A stretch of DNA of 64,000 nt from an uncultured Bacilli bacterium (lineage in GTDB: Bacteria > Bacillota_I > Bacilli_A > RF39 > UBA660). The notes below the pieces were generated by a model. It was not told where the DNA came from, made no database searches, and saw only the letters and a list, made by a program, of their open reading frames with translations. The position numbers and the translations under genes are program-made. This document shows, in pieces, positions 9,368-18,118 of the stretch (its first letter is position 1; each line of letters starts with the position of its first letter). Location of the stretch: positions 42,404 through 106,403 of the forward strand of contig CAKOMR010000004.1 of the NCBI GenBank assembly GCA_934096705.1. The letters are read 5' to 3'.

Positions 9368-9395
9368 GAAAAAAATATGAAATCAATCATATTTT
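9368..9395 (-). terminator. Intrinsic terminator after ffh
   Basis: Stem AAAATATGA/TCATATTTT with a short TTGAT-type loop followed by TTTTTTC on the minus strand, directly after the ffh stop. Confidence 0.65.
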
Positions 9396-9400
9396 TAAGT

Positions 9401-10708
9401 TTAAAATGGCATTTTCATATTTCCATTTTGCATCATTTTCATCATTTTTTTCATTTGTTCAAATTGATTAATTAATCTATTTACATCCTCAACTTTCATA
9501 CCACATCCTTTTGCTATTCTTACCTTTCTTGAGGCTTTTAAAACTTCAGGATGACGTCTTTCATATGGAGTCATAGATAAAATAATTGCTTCAACATGAG
9601 CCATATCCTTTGGGTTAATATTTACATCATTTAAACCCATCTTTCTTGCACCAGGAATAAGTTTTAACAAGTTTTCAAGAGGTCCAAGTTTTTTGATTTG
9701 ATTCATAGTTTTTAAAAAGTCATCAAAGTCGTATTTACCACGCATCATTTTCTTTGCTTGGTTTTTAGCTTCATCTTCATCCATTAAACCTTCAACTTTT
9801 TCCGCAATAGATAAAATATCTCCCATATCAAGAATTCTATTTGCCATTCTTTCCGGATCAAATGATGAAAGGCCATCCATTTTTTCGGAGTCACCAATAA
9901 ATTTAATTGGTACATTTGTTAAATGTTTTACGCATAATGCCACTCCACCTTTTGATGTACTATCCATTTTAGTTAAAATGCATCCAGTTAAATGAAGGCT
10001 ATCATTAAAACCATTTATCACGTTTATTGCATCTTGTCCCATCATAGAATCAATTACTAAAATCTTTTCATCAATAGGAAAAGTATCTTCAGCCTCTTTT
10101 AACTCATTCATTAATTTTTCATCAACTTGAAGTCTTCCTGCTGTATCAATAATTATATAATCATTTTTATTTTCTTTAGCATAGTTAAGTGCATCAGTAA
10201 TAATTTCAATAACTGAAGCGTTTTCCTTTTTAAATACTGGAATATTTATTTCTTTTCCAATTTGTTCAAGCTGAGTAATTGCAGCAGGTCTATAAATATC
10301 ACAAGCTACAAGTAGAGGCTTTTTATTAAATTTTTTACGTAAAAAATTCGCAAGTTTTCCAGAAGTTGTCGTTTTACCACTACCTTGAAGTCCTACTAGC
10401 ATTAAAATCGTAGGATTTTTAGAAGTTTCTAAAGGTGTTGAATTATCTCCTAAAAGACTTACTAATTCATCTTTAATAAGTTTTATAAAAACTTCTTCAG
10501 GCTTTAAACTTTTGCTTACCTGCATACCTAAAGCTTTTTCTTTAACATTATTGGTAAACTCTTTAACTATTTGATAATTTACATCAGCCTCTAAAAGAGC
10601 CATTCTTATCTCTCTTATAGCGCCCTCAATATTATCTTCAGTAATTTTACCCATGCCTTTAATATTTTTTATAGCACTAGATAATCTATCTCCTAAGTAT
10701 TCAAACAT
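9401..10708 (-). CDS. ffh: Signal recognition particle protein Ffh
   Basis: The SRP GTPase that binds signal peptides and 4.5S/6S RNA and delivers ribosomes to FtsY. N domain, then G domain with GLQGSGKTT near residue 106, DTAGR, TKMD and the GDSEK/DGLSSFDPERMANRIL region. A methionine-rich M domain follows with RIAKGCG and a C-terminal QMKKMMKMMQNG tail. The 435 residues are typical. No ylxM homologue is adjacent. The ribosome-binding site (GAGTGATAG) is weak. Confidence 0.96.
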   Translation of the reverse strand: MFEYLGDRLSSAIKNIKGMGKITEDNIEGAIREIRMALLEADVNYQIVKEFTNNVKEKALGMQVSKSLKPEEVFIKLIKDELVSLLGDNSTPLETSKNPTILMLVGLQGSGKTTTSGKLANFLRKKFNKKPLLVACDIYRPAAITQLEQIGKEINIPVFKKENASVIEIITDALNYAKENKNDYIIIDTAGRLQVDEKLMNELKEAEDTFPIDEKILVIDSMMGQDAINVINGFNDSLHLTGCILTKMDSTSKGGVALCVKHLTNVPIKFIGDSEKMDGLSSFDPERMANRILDMGDILSIAEKVEGLMDEDEAKNQAKKMMRGKYDFDDFLKTMNQIKKLGPLENLLKLIPGARKMGLNDVNINPKDMAHVEAIILSMTPYERRHPEVLKASRKVRIAKGCGMKVEDVNRLINQFEQMKKMMKMMQNGNMKMPF

Positions 10709-10743
10709 TTTCTATCACTCATTTCTATGAATTATTCTATCAT

Positions 10744-10771
10744 AAAAAAAGATGCAATGCATCATTTTTTT
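10744..10771 (-). terminator. Hairpin between broken surface gene and ffh
   Basis: GATG-CAATG-CATC flanked by A-run and T-run on both sides, so it could stop transcription in either direction. It lies right after the stop codon of the broken gene at 10770. Confidence 0.5.
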
Positions 10772-11765
10772 AATTTTCTTTCTTTTTAAGTAAGGTACTT
10801 GCTCCTAAAATATTTACAAGTAGTAATAGACCATAAACGCTACCATTTGAAGAAGTATGTGGTGGAGTTATAATAGGCTCTTCAGTAGTACCTTGCCCTT
10901 TAGTGTATTGATAAATGTAAGTTACCTCAATAATTTCATTTGCTTTGAATGTACCATTTTCGTCGCCAATAACTTTAACTAATGTATAGCCATCAATTTC
11001 TTCAGCATTTGTTATGTAAGAAGTATTTGCATAACCACTTAATGTTTTATCACTAAGTAAAGTGTTTCCTTCTTCATCAACAAAATGAATGATAACGTTT
11101 CCTTTTAGGTTATGAGCAGCTTTTATAGCTAAAGAGGTTTCATAACTACCACTTTCAACTTCTTCGATAAATAATAAGTCATTATCATGGGCATTCCAAC
11201 GTTCATTTTCGCTGTCTACATACCAACCATTAATTAAATCTTCACAATCATTTAATTCTTGAGTATTTTTTCTAATAGTAGTAGATAATTTTAGATATTT
11301 ATTATTAACTACATTTGCTAAATCAATTATACCAATGCTATAAATATCATCTCCAGCAATTTCTACATTATTATTGTAAATTTGCGCATTTGGAGAAATA
11401 GTTATTTTACCATTATTATTAATACCACCGTCAACTTTTAATTTATTAGCGTTATTTTCAGTGATTATTCCAGTGTTTAAAGTTAAATCACCAGTACTTT
11501 TTACATATATTCCTGAACCATTATTATTTGAAATTACTAAATCAGTGTCTTCTTCAACTAGAGCTTTGCCACCAATAAATAATGCTCTAGGGTTTGTCCA
11601 TTAACTTGAAATAGAACAATCATTATCTTTAGCACTTTTTACAGCTTCATCTAAAGACGTAAAAAGAGTATCATTTATTTTTGCCACATAATTTTCTGCA
11701 TTAACACTGGAAATCATGCAAAATGAAAAAATGCAAGCAAAAATAAAACTAATTATTTTCTTCAT
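10770..11765 (-). pseudogene. Surface protein gene broken by one internal TAA
   Basis: Reading the minus strand from the ATG at 11765 (AGGATGG upstream) gives a signal peptide (MKKIISFIFACIFSF..., ending near VNA) and YVAKINDTLFTSLDEAV. A TAA follows as codon 55 (11601-11603). The same frame then stays open for 276 codons to a TAA at 10770-10772, with no ATG, GTG or TTG anywhere in it. The downstream part holds a repetitive Asn-rich region (ISNNNGSGIYV, GGINNNGKIT), a MucBP-like domain (VIIHFVDEEGNTLLSDK ... GYTLVKVIGDENGTF), a Pro/Thr stretch, a membrane helix and KKKEN, as in wall- or membrane-anchored adhesins. Alternatives are a sequencing error or programmed readthrough. This explains the otherwise empty 1.2 kb. 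Confidence 0.75.
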
Positions 11766-11824
11766 ACCAAAACCATCCTAAAAATAATTAGTTTCTATGT
11801 TACCATAATTTACCAAAAAGTTAA

Positions 11825-11848
11825 TATAAAAAGAGCCTATAAAGGCTC
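11825..11848 (-). terminator. Intrinsic terminator downstream of spoIVB
   Basis: Stem GAGCC/GGCTC with loop TTTATA followed by TTTTTAT on the minus strand. Confidence 0.65.
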
Positions 11849-11859
11849 ATCTATCTTAA

Positions 11860-11891
11860 GAAAACACGTAAAACTTCCCTACGGTGTTTTC
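11860..11891. repeat. Intergenic inverted repeat
   Basis: GAAAACAC and GTGTTTTC form an 8-bp stem, extended by GTA/TAC with one bulged base. It lies between spoIVB and its terminator. It has no T-run of its own, so it may be a 3' end structure or a small RNA fold. Function unknown. Confidence 0.4.
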
Positions 11892-11926
11892 TAATAATTA
11901 TATATGTAAAATTTTAAAGATTATAC

Positions 11927-12889
11927 CTACTTTTCTCCTTCTTCAAGCATTTTTCTAATATATAGTCCATAACCTGTGTAAGGATTATCCACAATAACAT
12001 GGGTTAAAACTCCTACAATATTACCATTTTGCAATATTGGAGACCCACTCATTCCTTGAACTACTCCACCAGTAAGTTCTAAAAGTCTATCATCATTTAT
12101 TTTAAAAGAAATGTTTTTTACTTCACTATTATCGTTTACTGATGTTATTTCAATATTAAATGTTTCAATATTTTCATCACTTAAAACAGTTTTAATTTCT
12201 GCACTACCAACTTTAGCTTCACCTATATTTGCTAAAGAAAAATTTTCCAAAGTATCATTATAATAACCGAATATTCCATATTTAGTATTTTTAAAAATGC
12301 TTCCATAGTTTTGATTATAATCAAATTTTGCCATTTTACTTCCTGGAACTCCTATTTTACTTTTTTCTATTCCAGTGATTTTATTATTAAAAATTTGACC
12401 ACTTTTAATTTCAACAATTGAGTTTGAAGTACTTTCAATAATTTCATGACCTAAAGCACCAAAAATTTTAGTTTCTGGATCGATATAAGAAAGAGTTCCA
12501 ATACCCATAATTGAACTTTTTACAAAAAGACCAGTTTTAATAACACCATCAATATTAATAAGTTTTAATGATGTATTTTTTTCTATTCCATTCCTTATAT
12601 ATGTGATATTTACGCTATCATTTTTAGAATTTTTTTCAATTGCTTTGGTAAGTTCATCAACACTATTTACCATAGTATCCTCAACTTTAACTATATAATC
12701 ACCATTTTGCATATTTGGACTTCCTTTATTAAATTTACCATTTACTTTATAAAAACCAATTACCATAACTCCTTTAGAATCCACTTTTATCCCTAACGTT
12801 TTGCCTCCTATAATAATTTTCTCAGAATAAGCAAATACGCATGAAGGAATAATTAGTAAAGAAATTATTAAAAAAATTATTTTTTTCAT
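11927..12889 (-). CDS. spoIVB: SpoIVB family serine peptidase
   Basis: In Bacillus, SpoIVB is secreted into the space between forespore membranes and starts the signal that activates SpoIVFB and sigma-K. This 320-residue protein has a signal peptide/anchor (1-20), a PDZ domain (about 35-115) and an SA-clan peptidase domain. GALGHE carries the catalytic His (about 148) and QGMSGSPI the Ser (about 283), with the family sequences GIGTLSYIDPET and THVIVDNPYTGYG. A GTG nine bases upstream is possible, and neither start has a strong ribosome-binding site. Family membership is clear. Whether this cell sporulates cannot be told here. Confidence 0.9.
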   Translation of the reverse strand: MKKIIFLIISLLIIPSCVFAYSEKIIIGGKTLGIKVDSKGVMVIGFYKVNGKFNKGSPNMQNGDYIVKVEDTMVNSVDELTKAIEKNSKNDSVNITYIRNGIEKNTSLKLINIDGVIKTGLFVKSSIMGIGTLSYIDPETKIFGALGHEIIESTSNSIVEIKSGQIFNNKITGIEKSKIGVPGSKMAKFDYNQNYGSIFKNTKYGIFGYYNDTLENFSLANIGEAKVGSAEIKTVLSDENIETFNIEITSVNDNSEVKNISFKINDDRLLELTGGVVQGMSGSPILQNGNIVGVLTHVIVDNPYTGYGLYIRKMLEEGEK

Positions 12890-13027
12890 ATTTACCACAT
12901 TAATATTATGGATTATATTTACTTTTTTATTTTGACACTTTCTTCCATATTATAATTAATTAGCATTTCATCAAGATAAACTGAATTTGTTCCCTAAGAT
13001 ATGCCTAATTTTAACAATTTCAAACAT

Positions 13028-13056
13028 AAAAAAAGTTCAATAATTTTTGAACTTTT
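13028..13056 (-). terminator. Intrinsic terminator after xseB
   Basis: Stem AAAAGTTCAA/TTGAACTTTT followed by T-run on the minus strand; the arm includes the xseB stop codon. Confidence 0.65.
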
Positions 13057-13276
13057 AATTTGATGCTATATTTAAGTCTTTTAATTCACCACTTTCAGTC
13101 AAAACTTTATTAACTGCTTCTGTGGCATTTTTTATTTTATCAGAGCAAAATTTTGCTAATGACATTGCTTCACTATATTTTTTAATTGCACTATCTAAAT
13201 CTACGTTACCACTCTCTAATTCTTTAACAATTTTTTCAAGTTCATTTAATGCTTCTTCAAAAGTCTTATTTTCCAT
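13055..13276 (-). CDS. xseB: Exodeoxyribonuclease VII small subunit
   Basis: A 73-residue helical protein with the family signature TFEEALNELEKIVKELESG near the N-terminus and a second helix (DSAIKKYSEAMSLAKFC). It forms a complex with XseA, which degrades single-stranded DNA from both ends. GGAGGT lies ahead of the ATG. It overlaps the end of xseA by 11 bases, so the two are translationally coupled. Confidence 0.93.
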   Translation of the reverse strand: MENKTFEEALNELEKIVKELESGNVDLDSAIKKYSEAMSLAKFCSDKIKNATEAVNKVLTESGELKDLNIASN

Positions 13277-14537
13277 TTTTTACCTCCATTACATTTGCTT
13301 TAACTTCACCTTTTGCAAAAGTTATATCTATAATGCTTCCTTTTTTAATCTTTTTACTTGAATTTATTACGTTACCATCAAGTTTTACAATGCTATAGCC
13401 CTTATCTAATATTTCCATTGGATTTAAGTGTGATAAGCTATTTATTAATAAGCCCAGTGTTTTATCCTTACTTTCAAGTAATAATTTGGGATTTTTTAAA
13501 ATATAACTTGCCATGGCATTTTCAAAATCATGAGTTTTTTTATTAACAATATTTTGCATATTATTTTTTAGTAAATCAATTAAATTATCAAGTTTTTGTT
13601 CTTTTATTTCATACATGCTATAAGGATTTTTTAAAATATAACTTCTTTTAAATCTTTCCAGCATAATAAATTTTTGATTTACCATATTTTTTATATTTTT
13701 ATTTAATCTTATTACATAATTATTAATAAGTACTTGTGTATCTAGTACAGTGGGTACTGCCATTTCTGCAGCTCCCGTTGGAGTTGGAGCTCTAAGATCT
13801 GATACAAAATCCGCTATTGTAAAATCAATTTCATGACCTACAGCACTTATTATTGGTGTGTTACATTCATATATAGCTCTTGCAACAATTTCTTCATTAA
13901 ATGCCCAAAGGTCCTCTATAGATCCACCACCACGGCCCACAATTAATGTATCTAGATTAAATGTATCCGCAATTTTAATTTGTTTTACAATATTATCTTT
14001 GGCATCAGCACCCTGAACTAAAGTTGGAAAAAGTATTACTTCACAAATTGGAAACCTTCTTTTAATGGTTGAAATAATATCTTTAACCGCTGCGCCAGTA
14101 TCTGCTGTAATAACGCCTATTTTCCTAGGATATTTAGGAATTGTTTTTTTATGTTCTTTATTAAATAACCCTTCTGCAGCAAGTTTCTTTTTAAGTTTTT
14201 CATATTCTACAAAAAGTCTTCCTATACCGTCAAGTTCCATTTTGTCAACGTATATTTGGTAACTACCTGAAGCTGGGTAAGCAGAAACTCTACCTTCAAT
14301 TAAAACGGAATCTCCATCTTTTGGAACAAATGTAAGGCTCATTGCATTACCAGCAAACATTACAGCATTAATACGTGAATTGTCATCTTTTAAAGTAAAG
14401 TATAAATGTCCTCTTGAATGATTTTTAAAATTTGATACTTCACCTTTTATATAAACTTTACTTAAGAAAAAGTCTTTATCAAGTAAATTTTTTATATAGT
14501 TATTTACTTGACTTATGTCTAAATATTCGTGATTCAT
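13266..14537 (-). CDS. xseA: Exodeoxyribonuclease VII large subunit
   Basis: Catalytic subunit of exonuclease VII (423 residues). An N-terminal OB-fold (VYIKGEVSNFKNHSRGHLYFTLKD) is followed by the nuclease domain with IGVITADTGAAVKDI, GRGGGSIEDLWAFN and SAVGHEIDFTIADFVSDLRAPTP, all family hallmarks. A coiled-coil region and the GYSIV C-terminal segment follow. The ATG overlaps the nusB stop by one base (TAATG), which couples the two genes. AAGGAAAAAT is the ribosome-binding site. Confidence 0.95.
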   Translation of the reverse strand: MNHEYLDISQVNNYIKNLLDKDFFLSKVYIKGEVSNFKNHSRGHLYFTLKDDNSRINAVMFAGNAMSLTFVPKDGDSVLIEGRVSAYPASGSYQIYVDKMELDGIGRLFVEYEKLKKKLAAEGLFNKEHKKTIPKYPRKIGVITADTGAAVKDIISTIKRRFPICEVILFPTLVQGADAKDNIVKQIKIADTFNLDTLIVGRGGGSIEDLWAFNEEIVARAIYECNTPIISAVGHEIDFTIADFVSDLRAPTPTGAAEMAVPTVLDTQVLINNYVIRLNKNIKNMVNQKFIMLERFKRSYILKNPYSMYEIKEQKLDNLIDLLKNNMQNIVNKKTHDFENAMASYILKNPKLLLESKDKTLGLLINSLSHLNPMEILDKGYSIVKLDGNVINSSKKIKKGSIIDITFAKGEVKANVMEVKNGK

Positions 14538-14935
14538 TATTTTTCCTTAGCTATTTTATCTAAAACAGCATTAATAATTTTTCTTACAGCATCATCACTA
14601 TATTTTTTAGAAAGTTCAATGGCTTCATTTATAACAACAACATCTGGAGTTTCAGTATATAAAAGTTCATAAATTGCCATACGTAATATTGCACATCCAG
14701 TTTTATCAAGTCTATCTATAGTCCAGTTAACCATATATTTATTAGCAAGTTTATCTATTTCATCTTTATAAGTTATTACTCCATAAACAACTTGTTTAAC
14801 AAATTCATTATCACATTCTAAATTAGAGCTTATCACTTTATCAATATCTACTTCCATTTTTTGACTCTTTGCAATATCAAGTTGATATAATATAACCATT
14901 ATCTTTTCCCTAAGTACACTTCTTTTTAATTCCAT
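14537..14935 (-). CDS. nusB: Transcription antitermination factor NusB
   Basis: A 132-residue all-helical protein that binds boxA RNA with NusE (S10) in rRNA antitermination. Visible features are the Arg-rich start (RSVLREKIMVILYQLDIA), the central LAN segment and the C-terminal AIYELLYTETPDVVVINEAIELSKKYS motif. AAAAGGAG precedes the ATG. It is first in a nusB-xseA-xseB group, an order common in Bacilli. Confidence 0.92.
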   Translation of the reverse strand: MELKRSVLREKIMVILYQLDIAKSQKMEVDIDKVISSNLECDNEFVKQVVYGVITYKDEIDKLANKYMVNWTIDRLDKTGCAILRMAIYELLYTETPDVVVINEAIELSKKYSDDAVRKIINAVLDKIAKEK

Positions 14936-14994
14936 AATAAACTCCTTTTTTGATTTCTAAATAATAATACCACAAGTTAAAAAAAAAACAAATA

Positions 14995-15375
14995 CTATAA
15001 ATCGTACTTGGCATTTTTTTTACTTTCCAAACCAATATAATTTTTTTTAAGCATATCAAGTTTTTGTCTTAACTCAGATATTTTTATATTATTATATGTT
15101 CTTTCTTCAGTAAGTTCAGCAGTTCTAAAATAGTCTAAGACTTCATTATTAAGTATAAAATCTATTCCATCATTTTCATTTTCAAGTTCGTCAATATGAA
15201 AAAGTAAATCATTAATTTCTGCTTCTAAAGAAAGCATTTGTCCTTCAAGTTCATCAATATCAGTTTCTTTTTCATAATCTTTATCATATGCAATAGCATA
15301 CTCTTTATCATCTAATATCATAATATTATCTGGTTCACTAAATTCATTTGCTTTTTGTAATTTACTATCTTTCAT
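14995..15375 (-). CDS. Hypothetical acidic coiled-coil protein
   Basis: I do not recognise this 126-residue protein. It has no signal peptide. From about residue 37 it is a long charged helical region (DIDELEGQMLSLEAEINDL, then LRQKLDMLKKNYIGLE) likely to form a coiled coil. Its ATG overlaps the stop of the upstream gene in TAATG, and AAAGGGAAG is the ribosome-binding site. It is therefore coupled to the other unknown gene and to trmD. A cytoplasmic structural or regulatory role is possible but unproven. Confidence 0.7.
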   Translation of the reverse strand: MKDSKLQKANEFSEPDNIMILDDKEYAIAYDKDYEKETDIDELEGQMLSLEAEINDLLFHIDELENENDGIDFILNNEVLDYFRTAELTEERTYNNIKISELRQKLDMLKKNYIGLESKKNAKYDL

Positions 15376-15776
15376 TATCTTCCCTTTGCCTTTTCTTTAT
15401 TTACTTCTAATTGAGCAATTTTTTCTTGTAAAATTTTATCATACATCAATAAATCATCAATAAATTTTTCATAAAAGACTTTTTTTAAATATTTTTTGTA
15501 TTTGTATTCTAAAGTGCTACGTAATTTAGTTAATTCATCTAAACAAAGCATATAGCCTTCTTGTTCATCATCATCATTTATGGAAACAAGCATTTTCATA
15601 AAATTTTTATATTCTTTTAAATACAGTTTTACCAAAATATCATTTAATTTATTTTTATCATAAATTATAAAAGATTTAACTTTAGAATTTCTCGGACTAA
15701 AAAGGTAATAATCATTATTACTAAAACCCATTATCTTTTTATCTTTATTGCATAACTTTAAAATATAACTACTCAT
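15375..15776 (-). CDS. Hypothetical protein in the trmD operon
   Basis: Unknown 133-residue cytoplasmic protein. The N-terminal half has short beta-like stretches (SSYILKLCNKDKKIMGFSNNDYYLF). The C-terminal half is helical and Lys-rich (DKILQEKIAQLEVNKEKAKGR). The start codon lies inside the end of trmD (8-base overlap), with GGAG within the trmD coding sequence, so it is translated as part of the rimM-trmD transcript. Confidence 0.7.
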   Translation of the reverse strand: MSSYILKLCNKDKKIMGFSNNDYYLFSPRNSKVKSFIIYDKNKLNDILVKLYLKEYKNFMKMLVSINDDDEQEGYMLCLDELTKLRSTLEYKYKKYLKKVFYEKFIDDLLMYDKILQEKIAQLEVNKEKAKGR

Positions 15777-16443
15777 CTTTTTGCTCCATTATATCAGGTC
15801 TTTTGCTCTGCGTTTTTTGAATTTTTTGAGCAAGTCTCCATTCATCAATTTTTTTATGATCTCCACTAAGTAAAACATCTGGAACTTTAAGTCCTCGATA
15901 TTCACTTGGTTTAGTATACATTGGATAATCTAACAAATTATTTGTAAAAGACTCACTTTCAAGGCTTTCTTTATTTATAACTCCCGGAATAAGTCTTGTT
16001 ATTGCATCAATCATACATATACTTGCAAACTCGCCACCCGTTAAAACAAAATCACCAATTGAAAGTTCCAAATCCACAAGCGTGCGAATTCTTTCATCAA
16101 ATCCTTCATAATGTCCACAAATAAAAATTAAATGTTTCTTTTTAGATAAATCATATGCAACGCTTTGCTTAAATGCAGTGCCATCCGGAGTAAGTAAAAT
16201 AACATAGCTATCATCAGTTTTAATTTTATCAAGGCATTCAAATATTGGTTCACAACGTATAAGCATTCCAGCCCCACCACCATAAATAGTATCATCAACT
16301 TGATTATTTTTAAGTGGAGTATAATCTCTAAAATTAATTATATTAATTTCTACTAAATTATTTTGAATAGCTCTTTTAATAATAGATTCTGTTAAAAAAC
16401 CATCAAACATATTTGGAAACAAAGTTAAAATATCAATTTTCAT
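15769..16443 (-). CDS. trmD: tRNA (guanine-N1)-methyltransferase TrmD
   Basis: Methylates G37 of tRNAs with SAM, preventing +1 frameshifts. This is a SPOUT trefoil-knot enzyme of 224 residues. KIDILTLFPNMF opens it; LTPDGTAFKQ, FICGHYEGFDERI and LSIGDFVLTGGE form the knot and SAM site. The start at 16443 is chosen because AGGTGAG lies directly upstream; a GTG nine bases earlier overlaps that site. It overlaps the rimM end by 11 bases. rpsP and rplS, usual neighbours, are absent here. Confidence 0.95.
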   Translation of the reverse strand: MKIDILTLFPNMFDGFLTESIIKRAIQNNLVEINIINFRDYTPLKNNQVDDTIYGGGAGMLIRCEPIFECLDKIKTDDSYVILLTPDGTAFKQSVAYDLSKKKHLIFICGHYEGFDERIRTLVDLELSIGDFVLTGGEFASICMIDAITRLIPGVINKESLESESFTNNLLDYPMYTKPSEYRGLKVPDVLLSGDHKKIDEWRLAQKIQKTQSKRPDIMEQKDE

Positions 16444-16906
16444 TAAGCTCACCTATATTTTTAACATGTATAACATTATTATCAGTATCTACCTTTTCTA
16501 CAAAGTTATCTATTAAAGGAATAATATATTTAGACACTTTTACGTAAGTACAATTTTTATTATATAATACTTCGCTTACTTTTCCTAGAAAAACTTTTTT
16601 TTCATAAACATCCATATTTGGAAGTTGGCCAATAAGATATGAATTTATATTAATATCATTTAAATTTACATAAACCGGCTTTTTTAAAATTAAATTAGTT
16701 TTTTCTATACAGTCAATATTTTCAAAACCAATAATTTCATATTTATTATTTTTTTTAGTACTAATAATTTTATAAGGGATTTCTTCGATATAAAGAGTAT
16801 TACCAACCTGAAAAATTTCATTTTTATGATTTGTTTCACTAACTATTTTTATTTCACCTTTAATACCAAAAGGACCAGTTATATAACCAATAAATACTAA
16901 CTTCAT
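16433..16906 (-). CDS. rimM: Ribosome maturation factor RimM
   Basis: A 30S assembly factor that binds S19. The 157 residues show the two expected barrel parts: IGYITGPFGIKGEIKI at the N-terminus (RimM domain) and a PRC-barrel-like C-terminal half (LGKVSEVLY, YIIPLIDNFVEKVD, containing the conserved IP). GGAGGT precedes the ATG. It sits directly upstream of trmD, its usual partner. Confidence 0.9.
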   Translation of the reverse strand: MKLVFIGYITGPFGIKGEIKIVSETNHKNEIFQVGNTLYIEEIPYKIISTKKNNKYEIIGFENIDCIEKTNLILKKPVYVNLNDININSYLIGQLPNMDVYEKKVFLGKVSEVLYNKNCTYVKVSKYIIPLIDNFVEKVDTDNNVIHVKNIGELNEN

Positions 16907-16909
16907 TTT

Positions 16910-17392
16910 TTACCTCCTGAAAAAATCTTTGGGATCTTTAAAAGTAATAAGTTCAATGGTACCATTATTTGTAATAATACTTAATTCATAAGACTTTAAA
17001 ACCGTTATTCTATTTTTCTTTGTAAAATCTCCAGTCATTCTGCCACTACCAGAACTTTTAACATAATCAGTTTCATAGCCATCAACTGACTCTCTTACAT
17101 AATTATAAGGTTTAACTTCTATTTTAACTTTCTTAATACCTTTAATTGTTTCATTAAATATGCCATCACTATTTTCAATACTAATTTTTATATCATCATC
17201 ACCACAAGTAATAAACATATTACCACTTTTATATTTTAAGCCTCTAACATATTTTCCTTTTAAATAAGGAGTTTTAGGAAGCTTTAAATTTTTAAATTTA
17301 ATAATATCTTTTTCTTTATATAATATATATATCATAAATATTCCTAAAAATAAAGGAATGGTAATATTTAAAAACATTACTAAAAATTCCAT
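16910..17392 (-). CDS. Hypothetical single-pass membrane protein
   Basis: Unrecognised 160-residue protein. Residues about 5-25 form a membrane helix (FLNITIPLFLGIFMIYILY), followed by a basic linker and a beta-rich domain (GNMFITCGDDDIKISIENSDG ... SYELSIITNNGTIELITF). The domain resembles a small PH-like or bacterial sensor fold only in general character. It has an AAGGT ribosome-binding site and is tightly packed between a TrmH-family gene and rimM. The tail is probably cytoplasmic, given the positive-inside Lys residues after the helix. Confidence 0.65.
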   Translation of the reverse strand: MEFLVMFLNITIPLFLGIFMIYILYKEKDIIKFKNLKLPKTPYLKGKYVRGLKYKSGNMFITCGDDDIKISIENSDGIFNETIKGIKKVKIEVKPYNYVRESVDGYETDYVKSSGSGRMTGDFTKKNRITVLKSYELSIITNNGTIELITFKDPKDFFRR

Positions 17393-17395
17393 AAA

Positions 17396-18118
17396 CTACC
17401 TTCCAAACATATCATACATAATAATACTTCCAGCAACCGCTGCATTTAAACTTTCACATTTATCACTTATATTAATATAAATAAATCCATCACACAAATT
17501 TTTAACTTCTTCACTCATTCCTTGACCCTCATTACCAATTATAAAAGCACATTTTTCTTCGTTTACATCCTTTATGTTTTTACCACTGACAACATCCGTG
17601 CCATAAATCTTATAACTTAATTCTTTTAGCTTTGGTAATATTTCTAAAAGATTACTTCGTATAATATTAATATTAAAAATCATACCTTCACTACTACGGA
17701 TAACTTTATCATTATAAATATCTACAGTATCATCACTAATTATTAAAGTTTGTACATTAAATGCAACGCAGCTTCTTATAATAGTGCCAAGATTACCAGG
17801 ATCTTGAATTTTGTCTAACACAAGTATTTTATTTCCAACAATCTCACTTGGAGGAAAAAAACTGCACACAGCCATTACACTATTAGGACTTGATAGATTA
17901 CTAATTTTTTTCATAACATCATAAGTAACTTTATATGTTGGAACACTATATTTTTCATCATCTAAAGTGATTATTTCGTTAACTATCCCTTTTTTTAAGG
18001 CTTCTTCTACTAAATGAGCACTTTCAACAATAAAAAGATTATTTTCATCTCGATATTTTTTTTGTTTAAGCTTAGACCAAAATACCACTTTAGGATTTTT
18101 TAAACTTGTTATTTCCAT
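17396..18118 (-). CDS. TrmH family RNA 2'-O-methyltransferase
   Basis: A SpoU/TrmH SPOUT enzyme of 240 residues that methylates a ribose 2'-OH in rRNA or tRNA. The three family motifs are clear: LDKIQDPGNLGTIIRS, FIIGNEGQGMSEEV, and INISDKCESLNAAVAGSIIMYD. The N-terminal 100 residues form the L30e-like substrate-binding domain (SLKNPKVVFWSKLKQKKYRDE). The exact RNA target is not predictable. The start has AAAGGAATT ahead and overlaps the upstream metallopeptidase gene. Confidence 0.88.
   Translation of the reverse strand: MEITSLKNPKVVFWSKLKQKKYRDENNLFIVESAHLVEEALKKGIVNEIITLDDEKYSVPTYKVTYDVMKKISNLSSPNSVMAVCSFFPPSEIVGNKILVLDKIQDPGNLGTIIRSCVAFNVQTLIISDDTVDIYNDKVIRSSEGMIFNINIIRSNLLEILPKLKELSYKIYGTDVVSGKNIKDVNEEKCAFIIGNEGQGMSEEVKNLCDGFIYINISDKCESLNAAVAGSIIMYDMFGR

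Noticed and set aside
10770..11765. Alternative genetic code explaining the internal TAA
   Set aside because: TAA ends most genes in this window, so reassignment is excluded; TGG Trp codons and a TGA stop in the sipW-like gene also fit the standard code.
12900..13054. Possible short coding remnant between spoIVB and xseB (MFEIVKIRHILG, then TNSVYLDEMLINYN after a frame change)
   Set aside because: Needs a frameshift, has no ribosome-binding site and starts inside the xseB terminator; no family recognised.
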